A stretch of 64,000 nt of DNA from JBALVT01 sp045110675 (GCA_045110675.1 JBGCGJ010000029.1:1-64000), one strand, 5' to 3'. Counted from the first letter of the stretch, positions 18,605 through 27,219 are shown. Program-made: numbers and translations. Notes: generated by a model not told the origin, from the letters alone.

Positions 18605-19258
18605 TTAACTTACACCAAGTTTTTCTGCGAGGATTCCCGCCTCCGTGCGGTTGGCCAGCCCCAGTATTTTCAAGATGGCACTGACATGGGTTTTCACGGT
18701 ATTTTCCGAAAGATCAAATTCCCGGGCGATGTGTTTGTTGGATCTGCCAAGTTGGATTCGCGCCAGAATTTCTAAGTGACGCGGAGTGAGCAGTTCTTTC
18801 ACCTCATCCAGAGTGTAGGCACGACCATCGCTGACGGCAACTTTGTCATCATGCACGCTTGTACCTAACAAGTCATCCGTTGGGATGAACACACCTCCAT
18901 TTAACACTCTGGTAATTGCGTTGGTAAATATTTCGGGACTTACCGACTTGGGTATATAGCCTGAAACCCCCATGTCTATCACTTTGCGAACATGAGACGG
19001 ATTTGACGAAGCCGAGACGACAATGACGGGTACTGCGGGGTACTGGTTACAGAACTGACGTAGAAATCGGAACCCATCCATGTCCTGGATAAACAGATCG
19101 AGCAGGGCCAGATCGATAGAGGGAATGTCCTGAGCCAACTGCAGTGCTTGGCTCGCGCTCTCCGCCGGATAGATGGTGGCATCCTCATGAAAGGTGGCGA
19201 GAAGTGAGCTTAGGCCCGAGCGGATCAAAGAGTGATCATCGGCGATTAAAATGTTCAT
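18605..19258 (-). CDS. LuxR/NarL-family response regulator
   Basis: A 217-residue two-component regulator. The receiver domain spans residues 1-120, with acidic pocket D7-D8, phospho-Asp54 (LLDLFIQDMDG) and the switch lysine (GYIPKS). The C-terminal LuxR helix-turn-helix is 'LTPRHLEILARIQLGRSNKHIA...NTVKTHVSAILKILG'. The ATG at 19258 fits the family start exactly (MNILIADDH), with AAGAGA about 10 bases upstream; the frame stays open for another 34 codons upstream but looks non-coding. It is the first gene of a four-gene minus-strand operon that ends with a hybrid kinase. The kinase Hpt domain is the likely phosphodonor. Confidence 0.92.
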   Translation of the reverse strand: MNILIADDHSLIRSGLSSLLATFHEDATIYPAESASQALQLAQDIPSIDLALLDLFIQDMDGFRFLRQFCNQYPAVPVIVVSASSNPSHVRKVIDMGVSGYIPKSVSPEIFTNAITRVLNGGVFIPTDDLLGTSVHDDKVAVSDGRAYTLDEVKELLTPRHLEILARIQLGRSNKHIAREFDLSENTVKTHVSAILKILGLANRTEAGILAEKLGVS

Positions 19259-19402
19259 TGCCGGTATCTCTTGGTTGAGCCCCAACAGGGTGCACTTGTC
19301 CAGTGCGCTAAATTGATTAAGGACGATAGGGTATGCGAGTTGTGAAATCAACCGTGACAAGCGTAGTGCTTATCGATTGAGTGACGGCGAGTAGCCGTGG
19401 GA

Positions 19403-19549
19403 TCTAAAAAGTGAAGAGGCTCAAGAGCACTCCTTGGCGAGTGCGTTCACTAGCATCCTGCATAAAATGACAATCCCGCGCCGCGAATACACCGGAATAA
19501 TCCCCGGTAAGATACTTGCCTTTGCTCGAAAGCCCCTTCACTTTTTAGA
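19403..19549. repeat. Long-range inverted repeat (two 18-base arms)
   Basis: The arms 19403-19420 and 19532-19549 are reverse complements in 17 of 18 positions. The intervening 111 bases hold no open frame that I would call a gene. The arms could form a long hairpin in a transcript or be paired protein-binding sites. I see no target-site duplication or transposase, so a mobile element is unlikely. Confidence 0.5.
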
Positions 19550-19716
19550 ACCCCTTGAGGCCCTAGCGTCGCAATGAAAACGTTTCATCAGGACAACTCA
19601 ATCATATTACTTTCAGGGCTTGGGTAAATTGCCAGTAGGGACTAGTCCTTTTGGGTGATACGGCCTGGCGCGGAAAGACTTGCGGGCAGTGCGACTGTAC
19701 ATTTGTTTGAAATATA

Positions 19717-19728
19717 GTATAAATGGTA
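19717..19728 (+). promoter_or_regulatory. Candidate GntR operator, copy 1
   Basis: The 12-base word GTATAAATGGTA lies about 85 bases before the GntR gene. An identical copy lies between the GlpD-like and alpha-galactosidase genes, and a related one upstream of dgoD. Assigning it to this regulator is inference from location. Confidence 0.4.
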
Positions 19729-19812
19729 CCAGCGGCTGATTTGTGCCTGGACTTGGGTGTGGAGGTTGAATCTCCCGCTCTGTTACACGATTGATAAAAA
19801 GAGGGGCATGGA

Positions 19813-20541
19813 ATGCTTTCAGGCAATGGTGGGATGAATTTAACCCAGCAAATTGCGCATCACCTGGGCAAAGCGATCATCAGTGGCGTTTACGGTGACC
19901 ACAATCCTGTTCCAAGCGAGGCGGTATTATGCGAGCAGCTGGACGTCAGCCGTAGCGCAGCGCGTGAAGCGGTCAAGTCTCTCGCCGCGAAAGGTCTCTT
20001 GTCGTCTCGTGCACGACAGGGGATTCGGGTACTGCCGGAGACACAATGGAATCTTTTCGATGCCGATATCCTCAGCTGGATACGAGACTCCAATCCGTCT
20101 TTGGAATTACTGCGCGAATTTACAGAGTTGCGTCTTGCGGTAGAGCCCGAGGCGGCCTCGCTGGCCACTCAGCGCCAGAATGCGGAGCACATAGAGCAGA
20201 TTCGTTTAGCACTGCTGAGGATGAAAGACGCGGAATCCGGGTTGGACGATCCGTTGGAATCTGATATCGCTTTCCACCTGAGTATTTTGAACGCCAGCGA
20301 AAACCGGTTTTTCACCCAGCTAGGTCGGATTATTGATACCACCTTAAGAGTCAGTATTCGCTACACCAATATGTTGTCGGGTGTTCAAGCTGCGGCCTAC
20401 GGTGAACACAAGCGCATTTACGATGCCATTGTCGCCAATCAACCTGAGAAGGCGCAAAAGGAATCGGAGAAGCTGGTGGGTGCGGCCTTAAACCTGATTA
20501 ATCAGGCTCTGAAAGAAAAACCAGACCAAAAAGCATTTTAA
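19813..20541 (+). CDS. GntR/FadR-family regulator, probably of galactonate/galactose genes
   Basis: A 242-residue DNA-binding repressor-type protein. The winged helix is N-terminal: 'VPSEAVLCEQLDVSRSAAREAVKSLAAKGLLSSRARQGIRV'. The C-terminal domain is the helical FCD type, with metal-binding histidines expected in 'DIAFHLSILNASEN' and 'YGEHKRIYDAI'. The segment 'WNLFDADILSWIRDSNPSLELLREFTELR' is typical of sugar-acid regulators of the DgoR/UxuR kind. The ATG at 19813 has AGAGGGG 8 bases upstream. The gene converges on dgoD only 21 bases away, which supports control of galactonate use. Confidence 0.88.
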   Translation: MLSGNGGMNLTQQIAHHLGKAIISGVYGDHNPVPSEAVLCEQLDVSRSAAREAVKSLAAKGLLSSRARQGIRVLPETQWNLFDADILSWIRDSNPSLELLREFTELRLAVEPEAASLATQRQNAEHIEQIRLALLRMKDAESGLDDPLESDIAFHLSILNASENRFFTQLGRIIDTTLRVSIRYTNMLSGVQAAAYGEHKRIYDAIVANQPEKAQKESEKLVGAALNLINQALKEKPDQKAF

Positions 20542-20542
20542 A

Positions 20543-20557
20543 GCGGCGTTCTGCCGC
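20543..20557 (-). terminator. Rho-independent terminator for dgoD
   Basis: Between the convergent GntR and dgoD genes there is a GCGGC/GCCGC stem with a 5-base loop. Read on the minus strand it is followed by TTTAAAATGCTTTTT, a good U-rich tail for the dgoD transcript. The tail overlaps the end of the GntR coding region. Confidence 0.6.
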
Positions 20558-20562
20558 CTGCC

Positions 20563-21711
20563 CTACCACTCAGCAATGGTCCCGTCGGCGTGCCGCCAGA
20601 TGGGGTTTTTCCAATCGCACACCTGTTTGGACGCTTCAATCACTGCCTGCTCGTCGACTTCCACTCCCAGACCCGGTTTCGGCAGGGGTTTGATGTACCC
20701 GTCGGTGATTGAGAAGTCATCCTTGTTGCTAACATAGTCGAGTAGCTCGGCACCTTCATTGTAGTGAATGCCCATGGATTGCTCCTGGATCACCGCATTG
20801 TAAGACACGAAATCTACGGCCAAGCAGGAAGCCAGAGCGATGGGTCCCAGTGGACAGTGCGGGGCTAGCCCTACGTCGTAGGCCTCTGCCATTGTCGCTA
20901 TTTTAATGCACTCGGTTATGCCGCCGGCATGAGAAAGGTCTGGCTGGACGATGCCTATGCCACCTGTTTCGAATACACGCTTGAAATCGAAGCGACTGTA
21001 CATGCGTTCGCCCGCTGCCAGGACAATGCTGGTTTGCTGGCACAGGATCGAGTATTGCTCTGCTTGTTCAGCGAGAACTGGCTCTTCCACAAACAGTGGG
21101 TGAAAAGGCTCCAGTTCTTTCAGGAGCACTTTTGCCATGGGTACTGAAACGCGCCCATGGAAGTCCAGCCCAAAATCAATACTACTGCCGAAGTTCTCCC
21201 GGATTTCGGCCACACGAGCGATCACTTGTTCGATGGCGCGAAAACTATCGACCATCTTCAACTTGCCACAGCCGTTCAGTTTGAAAGTATCCCAACCCTG
21301 TTCGAGTAGGGTACTAATTTGTCGGCTCTCATCCTCGGGGTCGTCTCCGCCTACCCAGGAATAGGTTTTCATTTTGTCTCTGACCGTTCCGCCGAGGAGT
21401 TCGTAAACGGGCTTGCCCAGGTCCTTGCCCTTGATGTCCCACAGTGCTTGATCAATGCCGGCAATGGCAGACATCAGAATAGGGCCGCCACGGTAGAAAC
21501 CACCGCGATACATCGTTTGCCATAGATCGTTAATCTGTCGCGGATCTTTACCAATCAAGAGGGAGGACAATTCTCCAACGGCCGCCGCCACAGTGTGAGC
21601 CCGGCCTTCAATCACGGGTTCACCCCAGCCGGTAATTCCTTCATCGGTATCAATAGCGAGAAACAGCCATCGTGGCTTCACTGGGTAAAGTCTTAGATTT
21701 GTTATTTTCAT
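20563..21711 (-). CDS. dgoD: D-galactonate dehydratase
   Basis: A 382-residue enolase-superfamily enzyme that dehydrates D-galactonate to 2-keto-3-deoxygalactonate in the De Ley-Doudoroff pathway. The similarity to E. coli DgoD as I remember it is strong throughout: 'WGEPVIEGRAHTV', 'YRGGFYRGGPILMSAIAGID', 'YSWVGGD', 'FGLDFHGRVS', 'FVEEPVLAEQAEQY', 'AAGERMYSRFDFKRV', 'QPDLSHAGGITE', 'APHCPLGPIALA', 'QEQSMGIHYN'. These carry the Mg ligands and catalytic histidines. The ATG at 21711 (MKITNLRLYPVKPRW) matches the family; 15 upstream codons are open but unlikely to be coding. No KDGal kinase or aldolase is in the window. Confidence 0.95.
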   Translation of the reverse strand: MKITNLRLYPVKPRWLFLAIDTDEGITGWGEPVIEGRAHTVAAAVGELSSLLIGKDPRQINDLWQTMYRGGFYRGGPILMSAIAGIDQALWDIKGKDLGKPVYELLGGTVRDKMKTYSWVGGDDPEDESRQISTLLEQGWDTFKLNGCGKLKMVDSFRAIEQVIARVAEIRENFGSSIDFGLDFHGRVSVPMAKVLLKELEPFHPLFVEEPVLAEQAEQYSILCQQTSIVLAAGERMYSRFDFKRVFETGGIGIVQPDLSHAGGITECIKIATMAEAYDVGLAPHCPLGPIALASCLAVDFVSYNAVIQEQSMGIHYNEGAELLDYVSNKDDFSITDGYIKPLPKPGLGVEVDEQAVIEASKQVCDWKNPIWRHADGTIAEW

Positions 21712-21820
21712 GGTGCCGAATGTCTCTCTTATCGTGTCACATCCGATCGACGGCAATCTCTTGTCGCTACCGCGCTGTATTTCGTGTGTGATTTTTCTAC
21801 GTTCAACTTATTAATTATAT

Positions 21821-21833
21821 TATAAATATGTTA
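21821..21833. promoter_or_regulatory. Candidate GntR operator, variant copy upstream of dgoD
   Basis: TATAAATATGTTA, about 110 bases before dgoD, shares TATAAAT and a following GTTA/GGTA with the two identical copies near 19.7 and 23.7 kb. It lies in a very AT-rich patch (21811-21837), so chance similarity is quite possible. Confidence 0.25.
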
Positions 21834-21941
21834 TATGGATCAACTGGTGTTTTTGGCTCCGCGTGTCCCGAGCTCTTGTTGAGTCTTGCAGGTTCAGATC
21901 AATATAGATACTTAGACCGCTTGAAACGCGACAAAGATCCG

Positions 21942-23600
21942 TTAGGCGAGTTCAGCCTCTCTGGCAACACCCCTCGGTGGCTTGTTGGCCACTTGTCTCC
22001 CCATTGATGCGACATATTCTCGCAGTTTCTCATCGGCCTGATCGCCAAACAAGATTCGGCAAGCTTCTTTTAGCCCCGGTGCGTTGATGACATCATCGAT
22101 CGGCACCACCAACGAAATCTTTGAGCGCCGACGCAGAAAATCCTCGAGCTTGGTGATCATTTCCCGCCTGGCGGCCTGTTCTATTTCGCAGCGCAGGTAT
22201 TCGGCGTTTTCGATCAGCAAACCGGCGCTGGCGGGTTCCGATCTGATGGCTTCCAACAGCTCCATCGCATTGGCTCCGTATCGGCGCCACAGCCGCTGCG
22301 TTAGAGGCTCCGAAGAAGAGGCGGGAGTTAGGCTATCGAGGTCCATCAATCGAGCCTGATGCACAAACTCTTCTCTGATCTCCTTACCGGGTTCTCCGTA
22401 CCATTTCTTTTTGGGATTTGGGAGCGACACACCTAAACTTTCCACGAGATCCGCCACTTCATTTCCGACATTGATGCAATCTGTCAGCTTGCCACCAAAT
22501 ATGCTCAGGTGCTGGTCTTCCTCGTTGACATCGATGGCGTGCTTCCTGGACAGCTTAACCCAGTCGGCGACACCGTCGCCCCCTTTGATCGCCAGTGGGC
22601 GAACACCACAGCGCTCGGAGATAATATCTTTCTCCGTTAGTGGTTTTGGAAGATTGAGCAGAGCGTTGGCGTTGTCCAGCACAAACTGACGGTCTGCTTG
22701 TGTAACAGTGCTGGTGGGTCCATCAACCTGTGTATCGGTAGTACCAATACAGGTTTTCGGCCCCATGGGTATCACGAAAAAGAGGCGCCCATCGCTGGCG
22801 AAAAAGGTGAGTATTTTTTTGTTGTCGGTAATTTTGTCAACGATGAGGTGAATGCCTTTAGAGAACACGTGGCGATGATCGGTCGTTTGGCCTGTGCTGC
22901 GGTTGTGTTCATCAACGTAGGGGCCGCAGGCATTGATCAATACTCGCGAACGTATTGAGAATTGCTCGCCCGTAATAGTGTTTCTCGCCTGGGTGGTCCA
23001 AACCCCGTTTTCTCGATCTGCAGATATAGACTCGACGTAGTTCGCAGCAATGCACCCGTAGTTGAGACTGGAGCGAACGAAGCCAAAAACAAATCTCGCG
23101 TCGTTGTCGTAGAGGTAGGAATCTGAATACTCGAAACCCGCAGAGGAATTGTCGGTGTTAATCACCTTGTCCATGGCGGCAATTTTTTTGGCCCGCAGAT
23201 AGCGGGGCGCCTGAGTGAAAAAGCGACCAAACACCCAGTACAGCAAAGTGCCGAGGTAGATAAAAAACGCGGGAAAACGAAACCCTTTTTCAATAGTCGT
23301 TAGAAAACGGATCTCTTTGACAACCGAGGGATAGCTGCGCATCAGATGGTTGCGGCTTTTACAGAGTTTGTTGACCAGTAAGTACTCGAAGCTCTCCAGA
23401 TACTTGATTCCGCCCCAGGCCAAGTTCGATGAGTTTGAGCTAGAGCACTGGGCGAAATCGCCCTTATCGATAAGCGCAACTTTTGCCCCCTTCGCGGCCA
23501 AAGATGCTGCAGCGACTGCTCCGTTTATTCCGCCTCCGATGATGACAACGTCAAAGCTGTCCCGCTTGAGACGTTCGATATTGCTGTGTCTTAAATCCAT
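21942..23600 (-). CDS. FAD-dependent glycerol-3-phosphate dehydrogenase-like protein
   Basis: A 552-residue flavoprotein of the GlpD family. The FAD dinucleotide fold is at residues 17-45 ('VVIIGGGINGAVAAASLAAKG'), followed by the usual 'SSNLAWGGIKYLE' segment. 'GPYVDE', 'FFVIPMGPKTCIGTTDTQVDGP' and 'SIFGGKLTD' match the substrate domain, and a C-terminal helical cap is present. GlpD normally oxidises sn-glycerol-3-phosphate to DHAP and passes electrons to quinone at the inner membrane. Here no glpK, glpF or glpR is nearby and the gene sits between dgoD and an alpha-galactosidase. It could therefore act on glycerol phosphate from galactosyl-glycerol compounds or on another polyol; that is inference. 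Confidence 0.85.
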   Translation of the reverse strand: MDLRHSNIERLKRDSFDVVIIGGGINGAVAAASLAAKGAKVALIDKGDFAQCSSSNSSNLAWGGIKYLESFEYLLVNKLCKSRNHLMRSYPSVVKEIRFLTTIEKGFRFPAFFIYLGTLLYWVFGRFFTQAPRYLRAKKIAAMDKVINTDNSSAGFEYSDSYLYDNDARFVFGFVRSSLNYGCIAANYVESISADRENGVWTTQARNTITGEQFSIRSRVLINACGPYVDEHNRSTGQTTDHRHVFSKGIHLIVDKITDNKKILTFFASDGRLFFVIPMGPKTCIGTTDTQVDGPTSTVTQADRQFVLDNANALLNLPKPLTEKDIISERCGVRPLAIKGGDGVADWVKLSRKHAIDVNEEDQHLSIFGGKLTDCINVGNEVADLVESLGVSLPNPKKKWYGEPGKEIREEFVHQARLMDLDSLTPASSSEPLTQRLWRRYGANAMELLEAIRSEPASAGLLIENAEYLRCEIEQAARREMITKLEDFLRRRSKISLVVPIDDVINAPGLKEACRILFGDQADEKLREYVASMGRQVANKPPRGVAREAELA

Positions 23601-23916
23601 TATCTAATGCTTTATCTGTTCAGTACTGTGTAAATCAAGGTGGGGCGTTCATCTGGGAGCGCGTTTTGCCTGTTGCACGTAGTGGTATTGCCGCCCGGCA
23701 AGGACTGCAGTTACAATATCATATTTATCGTATAAATGGTAATTCCTGAAAGTGGATACCTCGTGTCGGGCAAGGCTTTTCCAGGCAGTGGATAAATTCT
23801 TGCAAGGTAGACTTTTGGTGTTAACGTTTCGTGGCTATAGATGGGAATGAGTGGTGATTGGTGGCGACCCGTCCTGAGAACTTTTTTTGACAACCCCTAC
23901 TTGGGAACACAGTTTA
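23601..23916. other. Divergent promoter region, GlpD-like gene / alpha-galactosidase
   Basis: 316 bases without a gene separate the two divergent starts. The only notable content is the word GTATAAATGGTA at 23731-23742, preceded by TTATC, which makes an imperfect palindrome of TTATC-N8-GGTAA type. I see no convincing -35/-10 pair. Confidence 0.5.
23731..23742 (+). promoter_or_regulatory. Candidate GntR operator, copy 2
   Basis: Exact copy of the 12-base word found before the GntR gene, located between the divergent GlpD-like and alpha-galactosidase genes, so it could control both. The flanks (TTATC on the left, GGTAA on the right) are roughly symmetric, as expected for a dimeric regulator. 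Confidence 0.4.
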
Positions 23917-26064
23917 ATGAGCGAAGAAATCAAAGAATTTTATACCCTGGGCAGTGACAACAGCTCGCTGGTATTGGATTGTCGCGATAATGCGCCCGCG
24001 ATACTCCACTGGGGTGTGCGTTTGAGCGATGCAAGCACTCCTGAAATGCTGGCTCTACTCACAACCCGGCAAGAGGCCCAGGCCTGCGTTCATAAGGAAC
24101 CACCGCTGGCGCTCTCACCGGAATTTGGGGCGGGTTTTTTGGGCGAGGCGGGCATTCAAATTCACCGCCAAGGTAAGCAGTGGGGTGTCTATTCAAGTAT
24201 CAAAGCCGTTTCAACGGATGAGCACAATTGCCTGACCGTCGTTTCCGAATGCGAAGCCACGCAAATTCAGATTACCCACCGACTCAAATTGGATCCAAGC
24301 AGTGATGTGTTATGCGCTACGACACAGATTACCAATGTGGGCGAAGATACCCTGTGGGTCGAGCGTTGCAATGCTCCGTGTATTCCACTCCCCCTGCACT
24401 ACGACAAAATTCTTGGGTTTGAGGGCCGTTGGGCAAACGAGTTCCAGCTGCACCGCGTAGAGCGGTTTATGGGCAGTTATCTGCGAGAGAATCGCTCGGG
24501 CCGAACCTCTCACGACACCTTTCCCGGCGTTGTGATTCATACCGGACAAACCAATGAGACTATTGGCGGCGCTTATGGCTTGCACCTGGGATGGAGCGGA
24601 AACCATCGAATTTGTATTGAAGAGCAATCTGCAGGGCGTGCCTATGCGCAGCTTGGGGAACTGTTTTTCCCCGGGGAGCTCTCCCTGGAGCCGGGTGAAT
24701 CCTATCGATCACCGGTGTTATACGGCGCCAGAACGCACAGTGGTTTTTCCGGTTTGTCGGGTTGTTTTCACCGCTATGTCAGATCCAGTCTCACCGATTC
24801 CCGCATGAGGGGAAAAGTAAAACCTGTTCATTTTAATACCTGGGAGGCCATGTATTTTGATATGGACACTGAATCGCTTTGCGCGTTGGCGGATGCGGCG
24901 GCAGATGTCGGTGTCGAGCGGTTTGTGCTTGACGATGGCTGGTTTAAAAATCGTAATTCGGATACGGCAGGTTTGGGAGATTGGTATGTAGATGAGGCCG
25001 TTTTCCCGGATGGCCTCGGGCCGTTGGTCGAGTATGTCAACGCCAAAGGCATGGAGTTTGGATTGTGGATTGAACCGGAGATGGTCAACCCCGACAGCGA
25101 CCTCTACAGAGCGCACCCCGAGTGGACATTGAACGCTGATCCCGCACCGCGAATGTTGTCGCGTCATCAACTGGTGCTGGACTTAACCCGCACTGCAGTG
25201 CAGGACTATCTTTTTGAGCGCCTAGATTCCCTGCTCTCAGAGTACGCGATCACCTATTTGAAGTGGGACATGAATAGGAACTTAAACCAACCCGGTGGCG
25301 CGGATGGACGAGTGGTTACTCATTACCAAACCCTGGCATTGTACGAGTTGCTGGAGCGTGTTCGCGCTGCCCACCCCAAGGTTGAAATTGAAAGTTGCTC
25401 CTCAGGTGGCGCCCGCGCCGACTTCGGTATTCTTGCGCATACGGATCGAATTTGGACCTCCGATACCAACGATGCGATCGACAGGCTGAGAATTCAAAAA
25501 GGATTTTCGTTCTTCTTCCCGGCTGAATTTATGGGCGCTCACGTGGGCCCTTATCACTGTCATATCACGGGCCGCAGCATCAGTATGGCGACGCGCGCTG
25601 GGGTCGCTCTGTTTGGGGATATGGGTATTGAAGCCAATCTTTTAGAAATGACCGAGGAGGACAGGCTTGAATTGAAAGCCGCGGTAGCGCTACACAAACA
25701 ACATCGCCCGCTCTTGTTAGGAAGCAGCAGTCTTATAAGGCTGGACTTACACGATTACGAAAGTGGGTTTGGCATAATCGCCTCGGACAAAATGGAGGCG
25801 ATGTTTTCCTATGCACTGTTAGCAGGGCAGCCTAATAGCGCGCCCGGTCGATTCCGATTTCGTGGCTTGGAAGCCGATGCGCATTATGAGTTGAATGTAA
25901 TTTGGCCACCCAAGCCTATCAGCTACTCCAAATCGGTGGTCGATGTGGTGAATGGAGTGGTGTTTTCGGGAGACGCCTTGATGCGTATAGGCATGCAGCT
26001 ACCGATCATGAATCCAGAGACTTTATTGATCATTCACCTGAAGCGCGATCCGGGCACTTTGTAG
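23917..26064 (+). CDS. Alpha-galactosidase, glycoside hydrolase family 36
   Basis: A 715-residue retaining alpha-galactosidase. An N-terminal beta-sandwich is followed by the TIM barrel with 'FVLDDGWF', the nucleophile motif KWDMNRN (Asp451) and the acid/base region 'WTSDTNDAIDRLRIQ' (Asp516). 'ESCSSGGARADFG' is also typical. There is no signal peptide, so it acts in the cytosol on imported alpha-galactosides and would deliver galactose for the galactonate pathway next door. The ATG at 23917 has GGGA about 10 bases upstream; a TTG ten codons earlier is the alternative. A short hairpin follows the stop. Confidence 0.93.
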   Translation: MSEEIKEFYTLGSDNSSLVLDCRDNAPAILHWGVRLSDASTPEMLALLTTRQEAQACVHKEPPLALSPEFGAGFLGEAGIQIHRQGKQWGVYSSIKAVSTDEHNCLTVVSECEATQIQITHRLKLDPSSDVLCATTQITNVGEDTLWVERCNAPCIPLPLHYDKILGFEGRWANEFQLHRVERFMGSYLRENRSGRTSHDTFPGVVIHTGQTNETIGGAYGLHLGWSGNHRICIEEQSAGRAYAQLGELFFPGELSLEPGESYRSPVLYGARTHSGFSGLSGCFHRYVRSSLTDSRMRGKVKPVHFNTWEAMYFDMDTESLCALADAAADVGVERFVLDDGWFKNRNSDTAGLGDWYVDEAVFPDGLGPLVEYVNAKGMEFGLWIEPEMVNPDSDLYRAHPEWTLNADPAPRMLSRHQLVLDLTRTAVQDYLFERLDSLLSEYAITYLKWDMNRNLNQPGGADGRVVTHYQTLALYELLERVRAAHPKVEIESCSSGGARADFGILAHTDRIWTSDTNDAIDRLRIQKGFSFFFPAEFMGAHVGPYHCHITGRSISMATRAGVALFGDMGIEANLLEMTEEDRLELKAAVALHKQHRPLLLGSSSLIRLDLHDYESGFGIIASDKMEAMFSYALLAGQPNSAPGRFRFRGLEADAHYELNVIWPPKPISYSKSVVDVVNGVVFSGDALMRIGMQLPIMNPETLLIIHLKRDPGTL

Positions 26065-26065
26065 G

Positions 26066-26082
26066 TCCACGGGCCGCGTGGA
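26066..26082 (+). terminator. Hairpin just after the alpha-galactosidase gene
   Basis: TCCACG and CGTGGA arms (26066-26071, 26077-26082) flank a GGCCG loop, one base after the stop codon. There is no U-run, so intrinsic termination is uncertain. Confidence 0.35.
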
Positions 26083-26305
26083 TTCCGCATTGGGCGCTAA
26101 AGCAGCGCTCGTTGATTGTCAGATTTCTTTACACTTGTTGAAAGATTCGCGGATCCAGGTCTGGACCGAAACTCAACTGTTTCTTCAAGCTGTTGTATTT
26201 ATTAGTGGTTTTTTTCGTTGGCGCGCATCTTGCATTTTACTGTGCAAATTTGATATTCAAGCGAGTCCAGAGAGGCTTCGCTGGTCACAGACGGAGAACA
26301 TGCCG

Positions 26306-26956
26306 ATGGCTTTAAAAAACACCTTTGGGTTGATCCTTGGACTGGCGTTGCTGATATCCTCTAGTACGAGTACCGCAGGCGTTATTTACATTGATCGTGC
26401 GGCATTCTTGGCGGCGTTGACAACTCCCTTGCTGGGCGGCGAAGACTTTGAAGGTTTTCCACTCGGCGTGGCCGCTAATCCCCTCCTCATTGTCGGCGGA
26501 GGTGCAGAAGTTTTGAACGGCGGCGCCACCTCTGACATTGTCTCTGTCCCCAATCTCGTTGGAGGAGCAACTCCTACTCAAGCATGGCTCTCGAACCTTG
26601 GTGGTGCAGGTCCTGTTGGGATTCAAGGTCCGGCTGCAGCCCCGATTGGCATTGGTGCCATTGGCATGGACTTTGGTAATGAGTTCGACGACGTTTGGAC
26701 CTTTGTGACGAGTCTTGGGGCATTTGATGTTTCAATTGTGGCACCCACATCCACATCTTTCGCTCTCGACAAGTTCGTCGGTTGGATCGGAGCACCTGGT
26801 GAGTCGCTGAATTTGGCTTTTTTTGGCTCCGGAGGGCTCCTCTTGGATAATATCGTTGGCTATGGCGTCGCTGAAGCTGTGCCCGTGCCCGCATCCTTCG
26901 CGTTGCTTTGTATTGGCCTGCTTGGTATCACCGCTGTCCGTCGGCGTCGCATCTAA
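26306..26956 (+). CDS. PEP-CTERM-type exported protein
   Basis: A protein of about 216 residues with an N-terminal signal peptide (TFGLILGLALLISSSTSTAG). A glycine/alanine-rich body follows and the end is a PEP-CTERM-like tail: 'VPVPASFALLCIGLLGITA' then RRRRI. That is, a V-P-x-P motif, a transmembrane helix and an arginine cluster. In known systems such tails are cut by an exosortase and the protein is delivered to the surface, often together with exopolysaccharide. The start is supported by GGAG 9 bases before the ATG at 26306; an ATG two codons earlier is possible. No exosortase gene is in the window. The function of the body is unknown. Confidence 0.8.
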   Translation: MALKNTFGLILGLALLISSSTSTAGVIYIDRAAFLAALTTPLLGGEDFEGFPLGVAANPLLIVGGGAEVLNGGATSDIVSVPNLVGGATPTQAWLSNLGGAGPVGIQGPAAAPIGIGAIGMDFGNEFDDVWTFVTSLGAFDVSIVAPTSTSFALDKFVGWIGAPGESLNLAFFGSGGLLLDNIVGYGVAEAVPVPASFALLCIGLLGITAVRRRRI

Positions 26957-27219
26957 CTCAGAAGTCCTCGCCCGGCAGATCATATTCAGATGGCTCTGAT
27001 CAGGATGGGCCCGCGGGATCTCTTCGTATACAAATAGATTCTTGTTGGTTTAGAAATACCACGACGTTTTCGAGACGTGCAGTGTTCATCGCTGTATATC
27101 GACAATCCGCCGTTAAAAACTGGGCACCAGCTCTGTGTACGCCACTCTTTGGCCTACTGTTTCAAATCGTGTGATCTGTTTATGGTTATGGATCGATGCC
27201 CTTTCAGGACACGTTGAAA

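Larger units (their letters stand above)
19259..19812. other. 554-base intergenic region with inverted repeat and operator-like palindrome
   Basis: No gene is visible between the response regulator (leftward) and the GntR gene (rightward), so both promoters should be here. It contains two 18-base arms at 19403-19420 and 19532-19549 that are inverted copies with one mismatch, about 111 bases apart. It also has a 15-base palindrome at 19574-19588 (ATGAAA-ACG-TTTCAT) and, close to the GntR gene, the word GTATAAATGGTA at 19717-19728. The palindrome has the look of a LacI-type operator, but no LacI gene is in the window. Confidence 0.6.
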
